From NCBI GenBank assembly GCA_022826345.1, contig JAJDVB010000170.1:1-42644 (forward strand): a DNA stretch of 42,644 bases. The letters are read 5' to 3'. A program made the translations under genes and the position numbers. This DNA comes from Alphaproteobacteria bacterium (GTDB lineage: Bacteria; Pseudomonadota; Alphaproteobacteria; UBA828). Below are positions 32,168 through 39,500 of the stretch, in pieces (positions within the stretch are counted from its first letter, which is position 1; the number at the start of each line of letters is the position of its first letter). Under the pieces are notes generated by a model. It saw only the letters and a program-made list of their open reading frames with translations. It did no database searches and was not told the DNA's origin.

Positions 32168-33796
32168 ATGGATTTCGCGTTGATCGCCATAGCCTTCGGA
32201 GACGTCGTCTGGATCGCCATGGCGTTCATCCTGGGCCTATTGTCCAAGACCGTCGGGCTGCCGCCTCTGGTCGGCTTTCTTGCCGCTGGGTTCATTCTCA
32301 ACCTGTACGGGATCGCCAGCGGGGACACGCTCCAGAAGCTCTCGGACCTCGGCATCACCCTGTTGCTGTTCATCGTCGGCCTCAAGCTCGATCTCCGAAC
32401 CTTCGCACGGCCGCAGGTTTGGGCCGTTACTGGGCTTCACATGACCATTGTCGTGCTGGTCTTCGGGATTGCCATCTACGTGCTGGCCATTGTGGGGACA
32501 CCTTTCCTCTCCGGTCTCGATCTTTACCGGTCTCTGGCGATTGCCTTTGCGTTGAGCTTCTCCAGCACAGTCTTCGTCGTGAAGGTGCTTGAGGAGAAAG
32601 GACAGAGCGCTTCGTTGTACGGTCAGATCGCGGTCGGGATTCTCATCGTGCAGGACTTGGCCGCCGTGGTCTTTCTCGCGGTGTCGACCGGCAAGTGGCC
32701 GACCTACTGGGCTCTTCTTGTGCTTGTAGTCATCCCCATGAGGCCTCTGCTGATCCGTGTCCTGCAGCGCGTCGGCCACGGTGAGTTGCTGGTCCTTTTC
32801 GGCTTCCTGCTTGCCCTGGGCGGGGCTCAAGTCTTTGAGCTGGTCGGGCTGAAGGGAGACCTGGGCGCACTCGTTCTGGGCGTCGTGATCGCCAGCCACC
32901 GCAAAGCCGACGAAATGGCCAAGACCATGCTCGGCTTCAAGGATCTCTTCCTCCTCGCCTTTTTCCTGTCCATTGGACTATCCGGGCAACTGACATTGGA
33001 GGCGGTATTGGTTGGCGTAGCCGTCACGCCGTTTGTGCTTCTCAAGTCCGCTCTCTTCTTCGTCCTGCTCTCGGCATTCAGGCTGCGGGCCCGAACCTCG
33101 TTGCTCGCGTCGCTGAGTCTCACCAACTTCAGCGAGTTCGGGCTCATCGTCGCGGCCGTCGGAGTCGCCAATAACTGGTTGGACAGTCGTTGGTTGATCG
33201 CCATCGCGATTGCGCTGTCCCTGTCCTGCATCGTCGCCGCAGGGCTCAACGTCGTTGCCGATCGGATCTACACCCGATACCGGACGGTGTGGAAACGCAT
33301 TCAGCGATCCGAACTTGTCGCCGACGATCGGCCGCTCGATATCGGAGAGGCGGCAATCGCCGTCATCGGCATGGGCCGCATCGGAACGGGAGCCTACGAC
33401 AGCATGCATGACCTGTTCGGCGGGTCCGTGGTCGGCGTGGACATCGATCCGGCAACGGTGCAACGCCAGCAAGCGACGGGTCGCAAGGTATTGCTTGGCG
33501 ATCCCGGCGATCCAGACTTCTGGGATCGCGTTCAGGCCACGCACACTCTCGAACTGGTAATGCTGGCTTTGCCGAATCTGATCGCCAACCTCGCCGTGAT
33601 CGACCAGCTCAAGGCCGCCTCATTTGGGGGTCGGGTTGCCGCCACTGCCAGATTCCAGGATGAGATCGAGCCTCTGGAACAAGCCGGTGCATCGACGGTC
33701 TTCAGCGTCTACGCTGAGGCCGGTTCAGGCTTCGCCGCACACGTGGCAGAACAAGCGCATCTCCGTGCCCCTAGGCAAACCAACGATCCGACCTGA
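32168..33796 (+). CDS. Kef-type monovalent cation:proton antiporter (CPA2) with NAD-binding domain
   Basis: A 542-aa inner-membrane antiporter. Residues about 1-375 form the 12-13-helix exchanger domain (ILGLLSKTVGLPPLVGFLAA, LLLFIVGLKLDL, SFSSTVFVVKVLEEKG, VGILIVQDLAAVVFLAV). QD in IVQDLAA is the ion-binding position of KefB/KefC proteins. A soluble Rossmann domain follows (AVIGMGRIG with GMGRIG at 401-406, then VVGVDIDPATVQRQQ) and should bind a nucleotide for gating. It would export K+ or Na+ in exchange for H+ under electrophile or pH stress. No strong ribosome binding site is visible. It is convergent with the MgtE gene. Confidence 0.93.
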   Translation: MDFALIAIAFGDVVWIAMAFILGLLSKTVGLPPLVGFLAAGFILNLYGIASGDTLQKLSDLGITLLLFIVGLKLDLRTFARPQVWAVTGLHMTIVVLVFGIAIYVLAIVGTPFLSGLDLYRSLAIAFALSFSSTVFVVKVLEEKGQSASLYGQIAVGILIVQDLAAVVFLAVSTGKWPTYWALLVLVVIPMRPLLIRVLQRVGHGELLVLFGFLLALGGAQVFELVGLKGDLGALVLGVVIASHRKADEMAKTMLGFKDLFLLAFFLSIGLSGQLTLEAVLVGVAVTPFVLLKSALFFVLLSAFRLRARTSLLASLSLTNFSEFGLIVAAVGVANNWLDSRWLIAIAIALSLSCIVAAGLNVVADRIYTRYRTVWKRIQRSELVADDRPLDIGEAAIAVIGMGRIGTGAYDSMHDLFGGSVVGVDIDPATVQRQQATGRKVLLGDPGDPDFWDRVQATHTLELVMLALPNLIANLAVIDQLKAASFGGRVAATARFQDEIEPLEQAGASTVFSVYAEAGSGFAAHVAEQAHLRAPRQTNDPT

Positions 33797-33863
33797 ACAA
33801 ACAGAATCGAGCACCAAATCGCTGCACAGCGCATGGAGGCTCCCGCCTGACGCCCGGCGCACG

Positions 33864-35192
33864 TCAGATCATGCCGCTCAAGAGGGTCGCTATGCCGAGG
33901 AAGCTGAAGAAGCCGGTCACGTCGGTCACGGTGGTGAGAATGATCGAAGAGGATTGCGCCGGGTCCTGACGCAACGCTGTCAACAGCATCGGTATCGCCG
34001 CCCCGGCGATTCCAGCTATCACCATCGACACGATCATCGACGCGGCGACGATGATCGGCAGTCCGTAGGAGCCGCTCCAGACGTAGACGACGATGCCCGT
34101 GGTGAGCGCCACCGCGGTGCCGTTCCAGAAGCCGACGTTGGTCTCCTTGAAGACCACGCGGGGCCAGTGCATCGTCCTGATCTCGCGCAGCGCCAGGCCG
34201 CGCATGGTGACGGCGAGAGCCTGCGCCCCCGTGTTGCCCGACTGGCCGGCCACCACCGGCAGGAGCACCGCGAGCGCGGTGAACTGCGCGATGGTCGATT
34301 CGAAGAGACCGACGACGGCGGCAGCGGCAAATGCTGTGACCAGGTTCGCCTGAAGCCAGGGTAGGCGCTTGAAGATGGCGAAGGAGATCTTCGAGAGCGC
34401 GCGTTCTTCCCTGCTGGCGCCCACCATGGTCTGCATGCCGACGGTGGCGCGCTCTTTCTCGGCTTCGAGCATCGAGGTGTGGCGGATTACGCCCATCAGT
34501 TTCCCGTCGAGGTCGACGACGGCAAGCTCCCACAGATGGTGCGTCTCCATGCTTTCGGCGACCTCGTCCTGGGTGGCCATCGTGTCCACGACCCCCCGCA
34601 CCCGCCGCGCCAGATCGCCCACCACCTCGCGCGGCTCCGCCAGGGCGAGGTCCTGCATGTCGACCCAGCCGACGAGGCGCTGCTCCGGATCCACCACGAA
34701 GAAGCCGATGTGGTGACTGCCGCGCTCCCGGCGAAGCTGTCCCAGCGCCCGCCCCACGGTGCTGGTCTCCCGCAACGTACGGACGCCAGCGTCCATCATC
34801 GCCCCGGCTCGATCCGGCGGATACTCAAGCAGGCCGCGTACGGCCCTCGCCTTGCGCCGCTCGAGGAGCGCCAGAATGGTCTCCCGCTCTTCCTCACGGG
34901 CTGCGGCCAGCAGCCGGGCCAGTTGCACGCTGTTCAAGTGATGAATGGTTTCATTCCGGACGTCCTCCGGCAGAGAGCTCAGCAGCTTGCTGCCGATGGG
35001 CGGCGACAAGCGCGCCCAGATGCCAAGCATCGTCTCCGCTGGTTGAGAGACGAAAGTCTCGACCAGCGCCTCCGGATCGAACTCTTCCAAGGCAGCCGTT
35101 GCTGCGCCCGGATGGCGGGCCAGGAAGGCCTGCTGCAGCTGCAGCAGCAGCTCGAATTCGTCTGCGCCCCGAGAGGCAGTGTTCTCGTCCAT
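33864..35192 (-). CDS. mgtE: Magnesium transporter, MgtE family
   Basis: A 442-aa Mg2+ channel/transporter. Order: MgtE_N helical repeats (about residues 20-130, PIGSKLLSSLPEDVRNETIH), two CBS domains (about 135-255, GFFVVDPEQRLVGWVDMQDL, LWELAVVDLDGKLMGVIRHT), connecting helix, then five membrane helices (about 285-442). The pore motif LLPVVAGQSGNTGAQALAVT and the ion-binding aspartate in TTVTDVTGFFSFLG are kept. The CBS domains close the pore when Mg2+ is plentiful. The start at 35192 is set by homology and GACGAGG upstream. The next upstream gene on the same strand encodes a membrane-free MgtE_N/CBS protein. Confidence 0.94.
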   Translation of the reverse strand: MDENTASRGADEFELLLQLQQAFLARHPGAATAALEEFDPEALVETFVSQPAETMLGIWARLSPPIGSKLLSSLPEDVRNETIHHLNSVQLARLLAAAREEERETILALLERRKARAVRGLLEYPPDRAGAMMDAGVRTLRETSTVGRALGQLRRERGSHHIGFFVVDPEQRLVGWVDMQDLALAEPREVVGDLARRVRGVVDTMATQDEVAESMETHHLWELAVVDLDGKLMGVIRHTSMLEAEKERATVGMQTMVGASREERALSKISFAIFKRLPWLQANLVTAFAAAAVVGLFESTIAQFTALAVLLPVVAGQSGNTGAQALAVTMRGLALREIRTMHWPRVVFKETNVGFWNGTAVALTTGIVVYVWSGSYGLPIIVAASMIVSMVIAGIAGAAIPMLLTALRQDPAQSSSIILTTVTDVTGFFSFLGIATLLSGMI

Positions 35193-35260
35193 CACCTCGT
35201 CCCCATGGCAACCCGGTGCGTGTTCACGAAAGGTGCTCGGAAGACGGCAAGACGCCTGCC

Positions 35261-36079
35261 CTACGGCTTCTCGTCCTGCTTCGAGGTATCGAGGAGGAAG
35301 GCCGAGGCGGTCTGCCACCATAGATCGGCGAGATCGAGCGCGAGATCGGTCACGTCCACGCGCCCCACCGACGCCTCTTCTCCCAGCAGGGCGCGCTGCA
35401 GATTGTTTCGGCGCACGACGCCGAGAAAGATGCCCCGCCGGTTCACCACCGGCAGCATGTCGAACCGCTCCCAGTGAGGATTGAGCGCGGCCTCCTGCAG
35501 CCGCGTTCGCGCCAACAGGGCGACTGGCCTTGCGTTCATCAGCCGCGCAATCTGCAGCGCGGGGTCGCTGAGCGCACACTGGCGTGCGCCCACCACACCG
35601 ACGAGTCGTTGTTCGTCGCCGAGCACGTAGAGATACCGTCTGACCGACTGTGGCGCCTTGCGGGCGAGCGCGATGGTTTCGCCGGCCGCCGCGTCCGCCC
35701 GCGCCGTCATCACCTGCGGGTCCAGGAGCGCGCCGAGACTGTCGCTCGGAAATTGCAGAACGATGCGCAGAGACGTCGAAATCGTCGCCGGCAGCGCCCG
35801 CAGGATCGCGTTCCGCGCTTTCGCGTCCAGACGCAGCATCAGCGGCGTCATGCTTTCCAGTTTGAGGGTCTTCAGCAGGCGTGCCGCCGCGCGGGGTGCG
35901 AGCCCGGCCAGGCAATTTGCGGCGGGGCCCGGCGCCATGGCGCCCAGCACCGCCGTCGCGACGGGCGGCGGCAGTGACGAAAGAACGTTCGCGGCAGCGT
36001 CCGGGGTCGCGCGCTCCAGCAACTCCGCAGCCTCGGCCGGGTAGTCGGCCGCGAACCGGAGGATGAGCTCACTGGTCAT
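35261..36079 (-). CDS. Soluble MgtE_N-like/CBS-domain protein
   Basis: A 272-aa protein. The first 130 residues carry degenerate MgtE_N-type helical repeats (AAELLERATPDAAANVLSSL, PPPVATAVLGAMAPGPAANC); the second half is a CBS pair (LYVLGDEQRLVGVVGARQCA, FDMLPVVNRRGIFLGVVRRN). There are no membrane segments, so it looks like the cytosolic gating half of MgtE without the pore. The ATG at 36079 overlaps the stop of the MscS gene by 11 bases, and mgtE follows 68 bases later, so the three form one operon. It may sense Mg2+ or nucleotides and act on MgtE or MscS, which is inference. Confidence 0.82.
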   Translation of the reverse strand: MTSELILRFAADYPAEAAELLERATPDAAANVLSSLPPPVATAVLGAMAPGPAANCLAGLAPRAAARLLKTLKLESMTPLMLRLDAKARNAILRALPATISTSLRIVLQFPSDSLGALLDPQVMTARADAAAGETIALARKAPQSVRRYLYVLGDEQRLVGVVGARQCALSDPALQIARLMNARPVALLARTRLQEAALNPHWERFDMLPVVNRRGIFLGVVRRNNLQRALLGEEASVGRVDVTDLALDLADLWWQTASAFLLDTSKQDEKP

Positions 36080-36941
36080 TGCTGCCACCAGCGTCGACAA
36101 GAACCGACGCGGTTTCGTTGAACAGTCGCGCGGGGACCTGCGTCCGGCCCTCCCTGGTGTCGAGGATCACTGCGTGACGCGTGATCTCCAGGATTTCGCC
36201 TTCGAAGGAGCCCACTGCCACGCGCTGACCGATGCGGTAGGTCTGGCGCACGTAATGAGCGGCGATCACGTTTCCTGCGACGCCGCCGGCGCCGATACCG
36301 AAGGCCACGGCAAGGCCGCCTAGCATCATCCCCGCAATGATGGTCACGATGTTGACCAGAAGCGTGAGATCGATGCCGAGCTGGCTGATCACGACGATCA
36401 CCGCCAGCGTCATGATGAGCACTCTGACCGCGCGCCCGAGCAGGCGGCTGTTCCTCACCCCGGACGAGCGCGCGGCTGTCGTCACGGCATTCGCCGCCAC
36501 GCCGCTCAAGAGGTAGACGACAAAGAGGACCACGGCGCAGATCAACAGGATCGGCAGATGAAAGAGAATCTCGTCGAAAGCGTCGGAAAGGCCCGGCAAG
36601 CCCAGCGTTTCCGACACGACGGCCAGGAAAAAGACGATCACCAGCCAGTAGACGACGAAGGCCAGGATGCGGGAGAGCGGCCAGCGCAGCTCCCCTTGTG
36701 CCGGCCCGAGGCGCTCGCGCGCCGCCTGGAACAGGCGGTCGAGCCGCGTGCCGAAACGAAGGATCAGGAAGCGCAGCCCGGTCGCGAGCAGCCAGCCGAC
36801 GATGAGCAGGATCGCGGCGCTGATTAGATTGGGAACGAAGCCGGCGGCCCCCTCGATGACCTCTCGATAGTTGCTTTCGAGCGCCTCGATCCAGACGTCG
36901 TAGGTGTCCTTCCAGGTGGCGCCGCCTTCCTGCGGGTCCAT
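36069..36941 (-). CDS. Mechanosensitive ion channel, MscS family
   Basis: A 290-aa small-conductance mechanosensitive channel that releases solutes on osmotic downshock. Four or five hydrophobic segments are followed by the pore helix GMMLGGLAVAFGIGAGGVAG with the Ala/Gly pattern of TM3 and then the MscS beta domain (YRIGQRVAVGSFEGEILEIT, RHAVILDTREGRTQVPARLF). The C-terminal alpha/beta domain is short. The ATG at 36941 has GGGAGGAG directly upstream. It is the first gene of the MscS - CBS - MgtE operon. Confidence 0.93.
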   Translation of the reverse strand: MDPQEGGATWKDTYDVWIEALESNYREVIEGAAGFVPNLISAAILLIVGWLLATGLRFLILRFGTRLDRLFQAARERLGPAQGELRWPLSRILAFVVYWLVIVFFLAVVSETLGLPGLSDAFDEILFHLPILLICAVVLFVVYLLSGVAANAVTTAARSSGVRNSRLLGRAVRVLIMTLAVIVVISQLGIDLTLLVNIVTIIAGMMLGGLAVAFGIGAGGVAGNVIAAHYVRQTYRIGQRVAVGSFEGEILEITRHAVILDTREGRTQVPARLFNETASVLVDAGGSNDQ

Positions 36942-37147
36942 GGCTCCTCCCAATCAGCTCGTTTCGGCGAGGGGGCTCCGATACGCCGGAGCCGTGCCGC
37001 AATCGGCAGCGCCGCGATGCTTCAACAAGGAAGGTTGGCAGACGTTGACATGGTGGTCCGGCCGACTCGTCAACGGTGCAGACCGAAACGCTAGAGAGAG
37101 GTGCTCCGCCATGGCAAGCCCAGGCTCCACCTCGTGATGCCGCAAAC

Positions 37148-37846
37148 TCATTCCTCCCCGATCCGGGCTACCAGCCGTGTGAGGGCTGCACGCACCATCT
37201 CCCTCTTCTCCGCGTTGGAGAGGAACGGCGCCCTCGACATCTCGAGCTGCAGCCAGGGCATTTCGGCGGAATGGTGGCGCGTGATGTAACCGCCGCTGAA
37301 GGGTTCGTTGATGGTGACGTACGGGCCGATCTGCTCGACGAAGCAGTCCCTCAGCGCCTCGATCCAGGGAGTCGGGCAGGTTCCCTCGCCGTAGCCCAGG
37401 CAGATCCAGGGTCGCTCCTGGCCTGAGTCCGGCCCCACGGGTGGACCCTTGGCGGCCATGGTGTGGCAGTCGATGGCGAGGCGCGCGCGTCCTTCGTTCG
37501 CGAGTTCCGTCAGGCGCTGGTGGTAGGGCCGGTGGTAGCGGTCAAGCAACCACTCGATCGTGTCATCGGGGAGCGGCGCGCGATAGACGGGCACGTTCCA
37601 GCAGGTGTGGGTCTTTACCACGCCGTCGCGCCGCCGGTCGTCCTCGGCCCGGTTCAGGTCCATGATCGCGCGGGCGACGTCCGTTGTCTGGAATGCCGCC
37701 ACAGCCGCTTCCAGGTCGTAGATCTCCTCCGCGCCTTCGTCGCCGTCCTCCGCAATCTCCTGCGCCGTGAGCACACAGCAGGCTTCCACCTCCGGGGGAA
37801 CGGCCAGCCCAGCGTGGGGGACGGAAAGCAGCAGCGGCAGGCTCAT
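37148..37846 (-). CDS. N-formylglutamate amidohydrolase family protein
   Basis: A 232-aa zinc hydrolase of the HutG2/FGase family, which cleaves N-formylglutamate or related N-acyl amino acids. Motifs seen: SVPHAGLAVP near the start, MDLNRAEDDRR, YHRPYHQRL and LAIDCHTMA, the metal and substrate positions of the family. The ATG at 37846 overlaps the stop of the gamma-glutamyltransferase gene (ATGA), so the two are coupled. In this operon it probably removes an N-acyl or gamma-amide group from a small peptide rather than serving histidine breakdown, since no hut genes are present. Confidence 0.9.
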   Translation of the reverse strand: MSLPLLLSVPHAGLAVPPEVEACCVLTAQEIAEDGDEGAEEIYDLEAAVAAFQTTDVARAIMDLNRAEDDRRRDGVVKTHTCWNVPVYRAPLPDDTIEWLLDRYHRPYHQRLTELANEGRARLAIDCHTMAAKGPPVGPDSGQERPWICLGYGEGTCPTPWIEALRDCFVEQIGPYVTINEPFSGGYITRHHSAEMPWLQLEMSRAPFLSNAEKREMVRAALTRLVARIGEE

Positions 37847-39489
37847 CAGGCTGGCCCGGCGGCGGAGCCGTCCCTCCTCGGGTCCGCGACGCCGATCAAC
37901 TCGCCGGACCTGTGGTCGCGCAGCACCATCTGCACGCACCCCATGTAGAAGCTGTACGCCTCGCGCGGGACGACCTCGAAGCCGTGCCTGCGCAGCCTGG
38001 CGGGGACGTCGTCTCGAATGCGGGAGGCCTCCAGCGAGACTTTCCCGTCCAGCGAGCAGTGGAGACGCGGCGCTTCCACCGCGGCGAAGGGCGAGGAGTG
38101 GTGCAGGCGGAGCAGGACCTGGAGGATGGAGGGCGCGATCCGCTCGCTGCCGGGCGAGCCGATCGCGAGCCAGGGCCGGCGGCCCCTGAAGATCACCGTC
38201 GGCGCGACGCTGGCCCAGGGCACCGCGTTGGGCCTCATGTAGTAGGGGTGCGAGGCATCGCCGTATTCGAATGCATTCATGTAGTTGTTGTAGAGAAAGC
38301 CGAGATCGGGAGAGGCGCAGCAGGAGCCGTAGACGTTCTCGATCGACTGCGTCAGCGCGACGACGTTGCCGGCCCCGTCCATGACCGTCAGGTGCGTGGT
38401 CTCGCCCCGGCTCTGAATTCGCCGCGTCAACTGCCGCGCGACCCGCTTGGCGTACTCGGCCTGGAGCATCTCCCGGTCCGACACCTGGGAATAGAAGTTG
38501 GGGTCGTACGGGCGGTCCTGCCGGTCGAGGGAAGCACGCCGGATCGTCTCCGCCAGGAACACGGCGCCGAGCGGCGTGTCGGGATCGGCCGCGCGCTCGG
38601 GCAGGTTCTGGTAGACGTTCAGCATCTGCACGAGCATGCGCCCGGCGCCGGGCGGGGGCATGGTGAAGACGCGGCTCGCCTCGAACCGGGCCGTGAGCGG
38701 GCGGCGCTCGATCGGATAGGGAATCTGGGCGAGATCGTCCTTCTGGATCAGGCCGTCGTTGGCCTCCATGTCCCGGTGTATGAGCTCGGCCGTCTCGCCC
38801 AGGTAGAACTCCTCCACACCCTGCCGGGCGATGCGTTCCAGCGTTCGCGCCAGCGTGGGCTGGCGGAGTGTCCGCCCCGTCCGCAAGGCCCTGCCGTTCT
38901 CCAGAAAGAAGGGCGCAGCCGTGCCTTCGATGAGGCGCTGCCGCTCCCGTTGCGTCAGCGCGTGCTGCAGGGCGCTGACCGCGTAGCCCTCCTGCGCCAG
39001 CTCGATGGCGGGCTCGAAGACCTTCGACCAGCCGAGGCGACCATAGGTGTCCGACGCGTAGTGGTAGGTCGCGAGCGAGCTCGGCACCGTCGATGCGCGA
39101 TAGCCGCGGCGAACCTCGCGTCGGCGATCCGAGAACACCTCCGAGACCGCGCGGTTGGGGGCGCGGGACGACCCGTCGAGGGCAAAGGTGCGCTTTGGCT
39201 CCGCCAGGTGGACGAGCATCATGGTCTGCCCGCCGATCCCCGACGCGGCCGGCTCGCAGACACCGAGCGCCAGCGCCGCGGCAACGGCGGCATCCACAGC
39301 GTTGCCTCCCTCTTCCAGCATACGGACGCCGGCGCGGGTGGCGCAGTGATGCTGGGTCGCGACCATGCCTTTGCGGGAGACCGCAATCCGCTGCGGTTCC
39401 GGCATTTCAGCGTCGCGCGATGGCCGACTGACGCGCCTGCCACCGGCGACCTTGTCGGCTTCGCCGGCAGTGCCCGAGGCGCCACTCAT
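37846..39489 (-). CDS. Gamma-glutamyltransferase family protein
   Basis: A 547-aa Ntn-hydrolase precursor that autocleaves before the catalytic threonine. That residue is Thr364 in ETTHLTVMD, equivalent to TTHYSVVD of GGT. Substrate-site segments include GGNAVDAAVAAALALGVCEP and SGIGGQTMMLVHL (residues about 60-95), plus VPWASVAPTVIF in the small subunit. No signal peptide is visible, so it would be cytoplasmic, unlike the periplasmic GGT. AGGAGCG precedes the ATG. It lies between an ATP-grasp/M20 protein and an N-formylglutamate hydrolase, suggesting that all three handle a gamma-glutamyl or acyl peptide. Confidence 0.92.
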   Translation of the reverse strand: MSGASGTAGEADKVAGGRRVSRPSRDAEMPEPQRIAVSRKGMVATQHHCATRAGVRMLEEGGNAVDAAVAAALALGVCEPAASGIGGQTMMLVHLAEPKRTFALDGSSRAPNRAVSEVFSDRRREVRRGYRASTVPSSLATYHYASDTYGRLGWSKVFEPAIELAQEGYAVSALQHALTQRERQRLIEGTAAPFFLENGRALRTGRTLRQPTLARTLERIARQGVEEFYLGETAELIHRDMEANDGLIQKDDLAQIPYPIERRPLTARFEASRVFTMPPPGAGRMLVQMLNVYQNLPERAADPDTPLGAVFLAETIRRASLDRQDRPYDPNFYSQVSDREMLQAEYAKRVARQLTRRIQSRGETTHLTVMDGAGNVVALTQSIENVYGSCCASPDLGFLYNNYMNAFEYGDASHPYYMRPNAVPWASVAPTVIFRGRRPWLAIGSPGSERIAPSILQVLLRLHHSSPFAAVEAPRLHCSLDGKVSLEASRIRDDVPARLRRHGFEVVPREAYSFYMGCVQMVLRDHRSGELIGVADPRRDGSAAGPA

Positions 39490-39500
39490 CGCGATCGCTC

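Noticed and set aside
36974..36993. Hairpin GGCTCCG/CGGAGCC upstream of the MscS gene as a terminator of the peptide operon
   Set aside because: It lacks a T-tract and is only about 30 bases before the MscS start; it may be part of the leader instead.
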